A program made the translations under genes and the position numbers. A DNA stretch of 64,000 bases from positions 174,248 to 238,247 of the forward strand of contig CAYZED010000002.1 in NCBI GenBank assembly GCA_964477445.1. Direction: 5' to 3'. Shown here in pieces: positions 42,980 through 50,642 of this stretch; positions within the stretch are counted from its first letter, which is position 1; each line of letters starts with the position of its first letter. The stretch is from CAYZED01 sp964477445 (lineage in GTDB: Bacteria; Bacillota; Clostridia; Lutisporales; Lutisporaceae). The notes beneath the pieces are model-generated. The model worked only from the letters and a program-made list of their open reading frames with translations. It did not search any database and was not told the DNA's origin.

Positions 42980-44041
42980 CTAACCCAGTCTTCCTATGTC
43001 ATTTACCGCTCTGCCCATTATCGTGTCATATGCCTGAATTACTTTTTGCGACGATTCATAATTTCTATTAAAAGATATCATATTAACCATTTCTTGAATT
43101 GAACTTACATTTGATGACTCTAGTGCACTTTGTACTACCTGACCAGTAAAAGGAATTTCGACTATTTCATTTCCATAAAGTGTATTTATTACGAATGAAC
43201 TACCCGTAATTTTTTTTAAGAATCTAGTATCTTCAAAATCCACAATTTTAAGTTTGTCTGTAATAATACCGTCTTGCTTAATATTCCCATCAATATCCAC
43301 TTTTATTATAGAGCCGGTTAATAGTATATCCCCTTTTTCACCTTGAATCCTTTGTCCTAAACCATTAACTAAATACCCGTCTTCTGACTTCAGAAAATTT
43401 CCTGCTCTTTGGTATACATTTCCTGTCGGAGAGCTAGATATAAAGAATCCTGTGCCTTGAATCGCAAAATCTAAAACATTTCCTGTAGTAGTTAGTTCCC
43501 CTTGGTCAAATTTTGTGATAACGCTCATGCCTTGTTTTTCTGAATCTATTATCCCTATCGAATTTACTGGGTTATTTCTTAGAAGTCTATCAACCACTGT
43601 TCCGTCCACTTTAATATTGCCCGCTTTGTCAATCTCAAATGGTAACCCATTAGTTTGAATAGTCCCTTTTTCACCAAGCAATTTATGTCCTTCTCTAGTT
43701 GCTATATAACCATTCTTATCAACTATAAGAACGGCGCTTTTTGTCTGATAAACTTTCCCTGGAAATTCCAAGCCTATCGTCCCAGCATCATTAACTACTA
43801 AATATTCACCATTTTTTTGTTCGAAATAAACACCTCTACCTTGAAAAGCCTTAGCAAAATTACCAGCACCCATCCCTCTTATGCTTGCTAAAACTGTCGG
43901 GAAGTTAGGCTGAGTCATTTCTATTGCAACATCTCTTTTAAAACCTACGGTATTAGAGTTTGATATATTATTTGAAACAGTATCAATCCTTGTCTGAGTC
44001 GCATCCATACCGTTTGTTGATGTGAAAATTCCTCTAAACAT
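42980..44041 (-). CDS. Flagellar rod protein, FlgF/FlhO-like
   Basis: A 353-residue rod/hook family protein. It begins MFRGIFTSTNGMDATQTRID and SNNISNSNTVGFKRDVAIEM, has VLDFAIQGTGFFISSSPTGN in the middle, and ends ESSNVSSIQEMVNMISFNRNYESSQK-like. It is longer than FlgG, with an extra N-terminal-proximal domain (about 60-190). SD GGCGGTG precedes ATG. First gene of the rod unit here; in other Firmicutes it directly follows mbl. Confidence 0.88.
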   Translation of the reverse strand: MFRGIFTSTNGMDATQTRIDTVSNNISNSNTVGFKRDVAIEMTQPNFPTVLASIRGMGAGNFAKAFQGRGVYFEQKNGEYLVVNDAGTIGLEFPGKVYQTKSAVLIVDKNGYIATREGHKLLGEKGTIQTNGLPFEIDKAGNIKVDGTVVDRLLRNNPVNSIGIIDSEKQGMSVITKFDQGELTTTGNVLDFAIQGTGFFISSSPTGNVYQRAGNFLKSEDGYLVNGLGQRIQGEKGDILLTGSIIKVDIDGNIKQDGIITDKLKIVDFEDTRFLKKITGSSFVINTLYGNEIVEIPFTGQVVQSALESSNVSSIQEMVNMISFNRNYESSQKVIQAYDTIMGRAVNDIGRLG

Positions 44042-44140
44042 ATGTCACCGCCGTTTTTCGTCTTACTTTATTAATCTTACTTTACATTAGTTTTATCGGC
44101 ATTCAGCACCTGATTCTGAAGTGAAATTTTAAATTTTAGC

Positions 44141-44168
44141 TTGACTTATTTTCGAATGAATATATAAT
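44141..44168 (+). promoter_or_regulatory. Sigma-A type promoter of the ilvA leader
   Basis: TTGACT, 16 bases, TATAAT; transcription would start near 44176. It lies well before the T-box, so the leader mRNA includes a complete small ORF at 44219-44383. Confidence 0.85.
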
Positions 44169-44218
44169 TCATATTAATACATTATTTGCATACATTATTT
44201 TTAAGGAGGCGTTTAATT

Positions 44219-44383
44219 ATGATGAATATTTTTGATTCTATTACCCTAATTTATCAGACTATTATTATAGGCATAATTATTATGCTGCCTATAGCAGCTC
44301 TCCAAACTAATATAAATATTGAAAATGCAATGATAGGACCAAGTAAGTTTACTAATGCTTTACAGAGAAGGGGCGTTTGCTGA
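44219..44383 (+). CDS. Isoleucine-rich leader ORF upstream of ilvA
   Basis: A 54-codon ORF (ATGATG start, SD AAGGAGG 11 bases upstream, TGA at 44381-44383). It starts MMNIFDSITLIYQTIIIGII and holds 13 isoleucines (24%), including two III runs. It lies inside the ilvA transcript and its end overlaps the 5' side of the T-box Stem I. It could be an attenuating leader peptide sensing Ile-tRNA or a small one-helix membrane protein. Expression is not shown, only expected from SD and promoter. Confidence 0.6.
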   Translation: MMNIFDSITLIYQTIIIGIIIMLPIAALQTNINIENAMIGPSKFTNALQRRGVC

Positions 44384-44575
44384 GAACCCCAAAAGCTCAA
44401 GAGACTTGTATCCTCCTTGAGCAATAAGCTGAAATAATAGTAAGCGAAATCGGTTTGTGCCGTTAAAACAATTAACTAATTTTGAGATATAGATTTTATC
44501 AAAATAAAAGAAATAAATATGGGTGGTACCGCGAAACTTCGCCCCAGGAAACTGGGAGCGGAGTTTTTTTATTTT
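44361..44575 (+). promoter_or_regulatory. T-box riboswitch leader of ilvA
   Basis: Stem I elements CAGAGAAGGGGCG...GCTGAGAACCCC (44361-44390), a specifier-region hairpin GCTCAAG/CTTGAGC whose loop contains ATC (44410-44412, an Ile codon), AGTAAGCG, and the T-box GGGTGGTACCGCG (44521-44533). A terminator (about 44535-44563) and T7 follow. The Ile specifier fits threonine deaminase, the first committed step to isoleucine. Confidence 0.93.
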
Positions 44576-44667
44576 TATATATTAAATAGATTGAATAGAT
44601 TAAATATAAATTCATTATTAAATCATTTAAAAATCAAAGGTTGCACCAGTAAAGAAAGAGGAAAAAA

Positions 44668-45909
44668 ATGAAAAATTCAAACAATCTTTATGACCCAACT
44701 TTATCTGACTTCAAGGATGCTCAAGCTCGACTAGAAGGAGTAACAAGAGAGACAAAGTTAATTTACTCGGAATTTTTTAGTGCTGAATCAGGAAACGAAA
44801 TTTTTATCAAACCTGAAAATCTTCAAGTTACAGGCGCGTATAAAATTAGAGGCGCTTATAATAAACTCAGTCAATTATCTGATGAGGAAAAGAAAATTGG
44901 CGTAATTGCATCTTCAGCTGGCAATCATGCTCAAGGCGTCGCTTTCTCCTCACAAAAACTTGGAATTAAATCTACGATTGTAATGCCAAAATCAACTCCT
45001 CTGATAAAGGTAGATGCCACAAAGAACATGGGGGCTGAAGTAATAATCCACGGAGACGTTTACGATGAAGCATATACCGAAGCACTGAGAATTTCAAAGG
45101 AAAAAGGATACACTTTTATTCATCCTTTTGATGATATAGATGTCATAATTGGACAGGGTACTGTTGCAATGGAAATAATTGATGAACTAAAGAATATTGA
45201 CGTTCTTATCGTTCCACTGGGGGGCGGTGGCTTAATTAGTGGAATCTCTTGTGCTGCCAAGCAAATCAATCCAAATATATACGTTATAGGAGTAGAACCA
45301 GAAGGTGCTAACGCAATGCAAATTTCAATCAAAAATAATTGTGTAACCCCACTTGATTTTGTTCGAACAATTGCAGATGGCGCAGCTGTAAAACAGCCTG
45401 GTGAAATAACTTTTGATATGGTTAAGCGTTATGTGGACAAAATTGTAACTGTTTCTGATTTTGATTTGATGGAGTATTTTTTATTACTCTTAGAAAAACA
45501 TAAACTGGTTGGCGAAACTGCTGGTGTTTTATCACTAGCCGCACTTAAGAATTTAGAAATCAATGATTTACCAGTTAAAAACAAAAAAATAGTTTGTATT
45601 GTTAGTGGCGGAAATATTGATGTCGTGACTGTCTCATCTATGATAAGCAAAGGATTAGTATCCCGTGGCCGTCTACTGTGTTTTTCTATAGATATGCCAG
45701 ATCGACCAGGAGAATTATTAAATGTCTCAAAGATTCTCGCTGATCTAAATGCAAATGTTATTAAACTAAACCATGATCAATTCAAGGTTTACGATAGGTT
45801 TATGCATGTATGTTTAGAAGTTACAGTTGAAACTAATGGTCATAAACATATTGAAAAAATCATTAGGACCCTTGAAGATAATGGTTATACGCCGGATAGA
45901 AAGTACTAA
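44668..45909 (+). CDS. ilvA: Threonine ammonia-lyase (threonine deaminase)
   Basis: A 413-residue PLP enzyme that converts threonine to 2-oxobutyrate. The PLP lysine is in LQVTGAYKIRGAYNKL (about 56), the substrate-binding loop is SSAGNHAQGVAFS, and the phosphate loop GGGGLISG is near 187. A single C-terminal ACT domain (about 330-413, RLLCFSIDMPDRPGELLNVS) suggests allosteric regulation. The gene is on the opposite strand to mbl and the flagellar rod genes that flank it, so the unit looks inserted. Confidence 0.95.
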   Translation: MKNSNNLYDPTLSDFKDAQARLEGVTRETKLIYSEFFSAESGNEIFIKPENLQVTGAYKIRGAYNKLSQLSDEEKKIGVIASSAGNHAQGVAFSSQKLGIKSTIVMPKSTPLIKVDATKNMGAEVIIHGDVYDEAYTEALRISKEKGYTFIHPFDDIDVIIGQGTVAMEIIDELKNIDVLIVPLGGGGLISGISCAAKQINPNIYVIGVEPEGANAMQISIKNNCVTPLDFVRTIADGAAVKQPGEITFDMVKRYVDKIVTVSDFDLMEYFLLLLEKHKLVGETAGVLSLAALKNLEINDLPVKNKKIVCIVSGGNIDVVTVSSMISKGLVSRGRLLCFSIDMPDRPGELLNVSKILADLNANVIKLNHDQFKVYDRFMHVCLEVTVETNGHKHIEKIIRTLEDNGYTPDRKY

Positions 45910-45927
45910 GGGCAAAAATATAGTAAA

Positions 45928-45954
45928 TGCCACTTCCTTATCCAGAAAGTGGCA
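45928..45954. other. Hairpin after ilvA
   Basis: TGCCACTT (45928-45935) and AAGTGGCA (45947-45954) form an 8-bp stem. It could end the ilvA message but has no T-tract. Its right arm begins a GTGGCACTAATACCTGCC sequence that recurs three times in the downstream repeat region. Confidence 0.55.
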
Positions 45955-45980
45955 CTAATACCTGCCCTATAACGCTATTC

Positions 45981-46036
45981 CGTACTAATTTTCGTTCTTC
46001 CTAATCATTATTATCAAATAAAACGAAAATTCGTAC
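45981..46036. repeat. Inverted repeat type II, copy 1
   Basis: CGTACTAATTTTCGTT and AACGAAAATTCGTAC form the ends of a 56-bp element with an AT-rich centre. A second copy with the same arms but another centre is at 46173-46228. Confidence 0.75.
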
Positions 46037-46063
46037 AGATTAATGCAACTCTATCGTTTGAAT

Positions 46064-46100
46064 ATCGACTTTTTAAAGCGACTATGGCCGCTTAAACGTC
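46064..46100. repeat. Small hairpin type III, copy 1
   Basis: TTTAAAGCG-ACTATGGC-CGCTTAAA. Copies 2 and 3 (46454-46490 and 46758-46794) read TTTAAGCT-ACTAGGGC-AGCTTAAA. The loop and flanks are conserved and the closing pair changes on both sides (G-C versus T-A), a compensatory change. Confidence 0.7.
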
Positions 46101-46172
46101 TAAAGAGTCATGTATTTAATTCGGATGCTAATCAGCCGAAAGCAGCACTAATTCGTGCCTGTAACGCTGTCC

Positions 46173-46228
46173 CGTACTAATTTTCGAACAAATTCGTTAT
46201 AAATATTTAATAAAACGAAAATTCGTAC
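46173..46228. repeat. Inverted repeat type II, copy 2
   Basis: Same arms as copy 1 (CGTACTAATTTTCG / CGAAAATTCGTAC) around a different 29-base centre. Confidence 0.75.
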
Positions 46229-46236
46229 AGATTATA

Positions 46237-46844
46237 AGTGTTTCTATGTGTATGCTATAACGCTATTCGCATTAATGTGTTACTATCGGTCTGTAATACC
46301 TGCTTCCCTCTTCGGCTTACGCCGAATTTCAGCAGGAAGTAACACTTTATCAATGAGAATGCTCAGGCTTCCCTCCTCGGCTCCGCCGAGTTTCAGCTGA
46401 TAGTGGCACTAATACCTGCCCTATAACGCTGTCCGAATTAATATGACTCTATCGTCGACTTTTTAAGCTACTAGGGCAGCTTAAACGTGGAGCCGAAAGT
46501 GGCACTATTTTCCTTACCTGATTACGCTATTCGCATTAATAGTGTTTCTATGTGTTTGCTATAACGCTATTCGCATTAATGTGTTACTATCGGTCTGTAA
46601 TACCTGCTTCCCTCTTCGGCTTACGCCGAATTTCAGCAGGAAGTAACACTTTATCAATGAGAATGCTCAGGCTTCCCTCCTCGGCTCCGCCGAGTTTCAG
46701 CTGATAGTGGCACTAATACCTGCCCTATAACGCTGTCCGAATTAATATGACTCTATCGTCGACTTTTTAAGCTACTAGGGCAGCTTAAACGTGGAGCCGA
46801 AAGTGGCACTATTTTCCTTACCTGATTACGCTATTCGCATTAAT
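46237..46844. repeat. 304-bp tandem duplication of hairpin repeats
   Basis: 46237-46540 and 46541-46844 differ by one base (A at 46251, T at 46555). Each copy contains one complete type I hairpin (46277-46345 and 46581-46649), one truncated type I hairpin (about 46358-46410 and +304) and one type III hairpin. A third partial unit starts at 46845. No ORF of note lies inside. Confidence 0.9.
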
Positions 46845-46929
46845 AGTGTTTCTATGTGTTTGTATAATCAGCTTCCCTCCTCGGCTCCGCCGAGTTTCAG
46901 CTGATAGAAACACTAGGATTAATGCGAAT
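46833..46929. repeat. Type I hairpin with extended arms next to the mbl stop
   Basis: Outer arms ATTCGCATTAAT / ATTAATGCGAAT (46833-46844, 46918-46929), next AGTGTTTCT / AGAAACACT (46845-46853, 46906-46914), then ATCAGCT / AGCTGAT and CTCGGC-TCC-GCCGAG. It ends two bases before the mbl stop codon. Same architecture as 31505-31573. On the minus strand it would form a large 3' hairpin on mbl mRNA. Confidence 0.8.
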
Positions 46930-46931
46930 GC

Positions 46932-47972
46932 TTAGGACTGGCTCACGATTTTTCTGTTTGAGTTGATATCTGCTTCGCCTAGCATATCAATATGGTCCAA
47001 AGATGCACCTGTTCCCAAAGCTACGCAACTGATAGCATCGTCGGCTACATAAACAGGTATGCCAGTTCTTTTATTTACTAACTTATCAAGACCATACAGA
47101 AGCGATCCCCCACCGGTCATAACTATTCCTCTATCTGCTATATCAGATGAAAGTTCTGGAGGAGTTCTTTCCAAAACCGCATGGACGGCATCAGCAATAG
47201 CCGAAACTGTTTCTGCCAATGCTTCAAGCATTTCTTCTGATGTTACTTCAATAGTTTTTGGGAGTCCAGAAATTAAATTCCTACCTCTAATCTCCATAGA
47301 AACCATTTCTTCTCTAGCATAAGCAGTACCTATATTCATTTTTAAAACTTCGGCAGTTCTATCGCCTATCATTATGTTATGCTTTTTCCTCATATATTTG
47401 ACAATTGCCTCGTCAAATTTATCTCCAGCGACTTTTATGGAAGTTGAAACAACTATACCTCCAAGGGAAATAACAGCAATATCTGTCGTGCCGCCACCAA
47501 TATCAATAATCATATTTCCTGAAGCTTTTGCAATATCTAGGCCAGCTCCTATAGCAGCTGCAATAGGTTCTTCGATTAATCTTGGTTCTCTGGCGCCTGC
47601 ATGTATTGCAGCATCAAGTACCGCTCTCTTTTCAACCTCAGTAACGCCACTTGGTACACAAATAACCATTCTAGGTTTAAAAAGTCTTCTGCGACCAATA
47701 GCTTTATCAATAAAATATCTCAACATTTTTTCGGTCATCTCATAATCCGAGATAACTCCATCTTTTAACGGTCTTATTGCAACAATATTGCCTGGTGTTC
47801 TTCCAAGCATCAATCTTGCATCTTCACCAACTTGCAAAATTTTATTTGTGTTTCTATCTATCGCTACAACTGAAGGTTCCTTCAGAACAATTCCTTTTCC
47901 CTTAATAAAAACTAAAACGCTAGCCGTTCCTAAATCAATCCCAATATCCTGTACGCCAAACAGATTAAACAT
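46932..47972 (-). CDS. mbl: MreB-family actin-like protein (Mbl)
   Basis: A 346-residue bacterial actin that guides lateral wall synthesis. Motifs: phosphate 1 DIGIDLGTASVLVFIKGKGI (9-28), MIIDIGGGTTDIAVISLGGI, and the adenosine motif GIVMTGGGSLLYGLD. Assignment to Mbl rather than MreB is from context: in B. subtilis mbl is followed by flhO-flhP-fabZ, and those genes are present here beyond an inserted ilvA/repeat segment. SD GGAGG supports the start. Upstream (about 48005-48064) are three imperfect 15-bp direct repeats (TTTGATAyAAGnGTG). Confidence 0.92.
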   Translation of the reverse strand: MFNLFGVQDIGIDLGTASVLVFIKGKGIVLKEPSVVAIDRNTNKILQVGEDARLMLGRTPGNIVAIRPLKDGVISDYEMTEKMLRYFIDKAIGRRRLFKPRMVICVPSGVTEVEKRAVLDAAIHAGAREPRLIEEPIAAAIGAGLDIAKASGNMIIDIGGGTTDIAVISLGGIVVSTSIKVAGDKFDEAIVKYMRKKHNIMIGDRTAEVLKMNIGTAYAREEMVSMEIRGRNLISGLPKTIEVTSEEMLEALAETVSAIADAVHAVLERTPPELSSDIADRGIVMTGGGSLLYGLDKLVNKRTGIPVYVADDAISCVALGTGASLDHIDMLGEADINSNRKIVSQS

Positions 47973-48115
47973 TTCTTACCTCCATCATTATTCTTGTTTT
48001 ATTACACACTTCTTCTATATCATACACTCTTGTATCAAACACGCTTATATCAAACGATCTTTATCAATCACTTTTTATATGTTCAACCTTTGTACTATTA
48101 ATTTAAGTCCTTGTC

Positions 48116-48781
48116 TTATACATCCATAACTTTCAGCCCATGTGCTATATGTAGCGGAGCTTCTGTTGCAGCAAGAATTTCTTCTACTGTGGTCTCTGGT
48201 GCTAACTCTTTCAAAACAAGCCCATCTTTTGTTACTTCAATAACTGCCATGTCTGTAACAATTAAATCTACCTGACCCGCTGCTGTTAAAGGAAGATTGC
48301 ATTCATTTAGTATTTTATGTGCGCCTTTAGCTGTATGCTCCATAGCTATGATAACTTTTTTTGCACCTATAACTAAATCCATAGCGCCACCCATACCTGG
48401 AACCATCTTCCCCGGTATCATCCAATTGGCTAAGCTTCCATGCCTATCTACCTGCAAAGCTCCTAATACAGTAATATCTAAATGGCCCCCTCTTACTATA
48501 GTGAAAGACATTGCGCTATCAAAAAATGCTCCGCCTGGAACTATACTCGCGGGCTGCGATCCTGCGTTTACTATATCTTTATCTTCATTTCCTGTTTCAG
48601 GAGTAGGACCAAGACCGATAAACCCATTTTCAGAGTGTAATAATATGTCAATTCCTTCTGGTATATAGTTTGCCACAAAAGTCGGAAGACCTATCCCTAA
48701 GTTTACTAAATCTCCATCTTTTAATTCCTGTGCTATACGCTTAGCAATTACTTCTCTTTTTCTATCTTTATCTTGAATCAA
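48116..48781 (-). CDS. 3-oxoacid CoA-transferase subunit B
   Basis: A 221-residue beta subunit of a family I CoA-transferase (AtoA/ScoB type). The catalytic glutamate lies in LLHSENGFIGLGP (about 48-60); VNLGIGLPTFVANYIP and GAMDLVIGAKKVIIAMEHTAK are typical. It moves CoA between acetate/butyrate and acetoacetyl-CoA or succinyl-CoA; which one cannot be told. TTG start, SD AAAGGAGG. Directly follows the alpha subunit gene (20 bases). Confidence 0.93.
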   Translation of the reverse strand: MIQDKDRKREVIAKRIAQELKDGDLVNLGIGLPTFVANYIPEGIDILLHSENGFIGLGPTPETGNEDKDIVNAGSQPASIVPGGAFFDSAMSFTIVRGGHLDITVLGALQVDRHGSLANWMIPGKMVPGMGGAMDLVIGAKKVIIAMEHTAKGAHKILNECNLPLTAAGQVDLIVTDMAVIEVTKDGLVLKELAPETTVEEILAATEAPLHIAHGLKVMDV

Positions 48782-48801
48782 TTATTCTTCCTCCTTTAAA
48801 T

Positions 48802-49446
48802 TTATTCTACTATATAACTAACAAAAATTGACGGTGTCATTACATCAGTTTGATCAATCTCGCCTACTTCAACTATTTTTTCGGCTTGAACAATCGTTAC
48901 GTCAGCTGCGGTAGCAATTATCGGATTAAAATTTCTCGTTGCTTTATTATAATAACAATTACCTTTTTTATCTACTATGCTTGCCATCACTAATGCAACG
49001 TCAGCTCTAATAGGAAGCTCAAGTAAATACTCTTTCCCTTGAATTTCGAGGATCTGTTTTCCTTCGGCCACAATTGTTCCTATTCCTGTGGGGGTTAAAA
49101 CACCACCCAGTCCTGCGCCAGCAGATCTTATTCTTTCAATAAGTGTTCCCTGTGGTGAAAGTTCGACGTCAAGTTCCTTTTCGTTCATCTGTTTTTGGGT
49201 TTCTGGATTTGTACCTATGTGAGAAACAATAACTTTTGAACAGACTTTATTAACTATGAGTTTTCCAACGCCCGAAGTGGGTGAGGCAGTATCATTAGCA
49301 ATAAGTGTAATGTTCTTTAATCCTTTTTCTATCATTGCATCTATTAATTTATTTGGTGTTCCTACACCCAGGAATCCGCCAATTGAGACTGTCATCCCAT
49401 CTTTTAAGTATTCCATTACTTCGTCAATTGTTTTAATCTTCTTCAT
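48802..49446 (-). CDS. 3-oxoacid CoA-transferase subunit A
   Basis: The 214-residue alpha subunit, with VSIGGFLGVGTPNKLIDAMI and the SPQGTLIERIRSAGAGLGGV segment of the CoA-binding region. Start at ATG 49446 (SD GGAGGG eight bases upstream); the TTG at 49461 is inside the SD. With the B subunit it points to fermentation of amino acids or to acetoacetate/butyrate metabolism. Confidence 0.93.
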   Translation of the reverse strand: MKKIKTIDEVMEYLKDGMTVSIGGFLGVGTPNKLIDAMIEKGLKNITLIANDTASPTSGVGKLIVNKVCSKVIVSHIGTNPETQKQMNEKELDVELSPQGTLIERIRSAGAGLGGVLTPTGIGTIVAEGKQILEIQGKEYLLELPIRADVALVMASIVDKKGNCYYNKATRNFNPIIATAADVTIVQAEKIVEVGEIDQTDVMTPSIFVSYIVE

Positions 49447-49487
49447 TATTGTTCCCTCCAAAATTATCTAAAATATTTCATTCAAAA

Positions 49488-50642
49488 TTATCCAATTCGC
49501 TCTGGCACGAATTCTGCGGGTCTTACATTCATTAAATCAAAATGATATAATATCGCTTCAACAATACGTCTTGAGGCTTCTCCGTCTCCGTAAGGATTTA
49601 CAGCATTAGCCATTTTCGCATATTCAACTTTATCTGTCAAAAGTCTAGTCGCCATATCGTAAATCATATTTTCATCAGTTCCTGCTAATTTAAGTGTCCC
49701 AAATTCTATCGCTTCAGGCCTCTCAGTTTCTTCTCTTAAAACAAGTACAGGTTTCCCTAATGAAGGTGCTTCTTCTTGGAGTCCCCCAGAATCGGTCAAA
49801 ATTAAGTATGATCTCGCCATTAAATTGTGCATTTCGTCCACGTCTATCGGATCCAACAAATGCACTCTTGGAATATCTCCTAATATTTCATATACAACAT
49901 CTCGCACTGCTGGGTTCAAGTGAACCGCATAGACAATTTCGACATCCTTATTATCGAGTGCAATTCTTTTTAGAGCATTACAAATATTTTGTAGTGGCGC
50001 TCCTAAATTTTCCCGTCTATGAGCTGTTACCATAATTATCTTTTTATTTCCAAGTGCTTTATCAATACCTGGCGTTCTAAATTTAAAATCGTTTCTTACT
50101 GTAAATTTTAATGCATCTATAGCTGTATTTCCAGTGATATGAATATTCTTTTCAGAAACATTTTCATTTTTTAAATTTTCTTTTGACATAGACGTAGGTG
50201 CAAAGTGAATATCTGAAATCGCACCAGCCATTTTTCTATTCATTTCTTCCGGAAACGGTGAATACTTGTTAAATGTTCTTAGACCCGCTTCTACATGACC
50301 TACTTTAACTTGATTGTAAAAAGCAGCCAAAGAACCTGCAAAAGTAGTCGTCGTATCTCCATGTACTAAAACAAGGTCTGGTTTTGCTTCTCTGATTACT
50401 TTTTCTAATCCCATTAGTGCGTTAACAGTTATTTCGGTTAATGTTTGTCTATTCTTCATTATGTCTAAATCATAATCTGGTTTTATATCAAAAATCTCAA
50501 GTACTTGATCTAACATTTCTCTGTGTTGAGCCGTAACGCAGACTATAGACTGTATTCCTTCAGTCTTCTCTAATTCTTTCACTAGGGGAGCCATCTTTAT
50601 CGCTTCCGGTCTCGTCCCAAAAACCGACATCACTTTTAACAT
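49488..50642 (-). CDS. wecB: UDP-N-acetylglucosamine 2-epimerase (non-hydrolysing)
   Basis: A 384-residue epimerase that makes UDP-ManNAc for wall polymers. N-terminus MSVFGTRPEAIKMAPLVKEL, the active-site regions LVHGDTTTTFAGSLAAF and GHVEAGLRTFNKYSPFPEE, and ILTDSGGLQEEAPSLGKPVL are standard. The first 83 bases overlap the 3' end of the upstream tagO-like gene in another frame, unusually long. SD GGAGG precedes ATG. Confidence 0.95.
   Translation of the reverse strand: MLKVMSVFGTRPEAIKMAPLVKELEKTEGIQSIVCVTAQHREMLDQVLEIFDIKPDYDLDIMKNRQTLTEITVNALMGLEKVIREAKPDLVLVHGDTTTTFAGSLAAFYNQVKVGHVEAGLRTFNKYSPFPEEMNRKMAGAISDIHFAPTSMSKENLKNENVSEKNIHITGNTAIDALKFTVRNDFKFRTPGIDKALGNKKIIMVTAHRRENLGAPLQNICNALKRIALDNKDVEIVYAVHLNPAVRDVVYEILGDIPRVHLLDPIDVDEMHNLMARSYLILTDSGGLQEEAPSLGKPVLVLREETERPEAIEFGTLKLAGTDENMIYDMATRLLTDKVEYAKMANAVNPYGDGEASRRIVEAILYHFDLMNVRPAEFVPERIG

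Noticed and set aside
44186..44218. Earlier start for the ilvA leader ORF
   Set aside because: The SD AAGGAGG lies downstream of this start, so the ATG pair at 44219-44224 is the proper one.
45910..46931. CRISPR array
   Set aside because: Repeats are palindromic modules with variable arms and a 304-bp tandem duplication; no short direct repeats with regular unique spacers and no cas genes.
44042..46931. Insertion sequence or integron carrying ilvA
   Set aside because: No transposase, integrase or target-site duplication can be found; only the palindromes hint at mobility.
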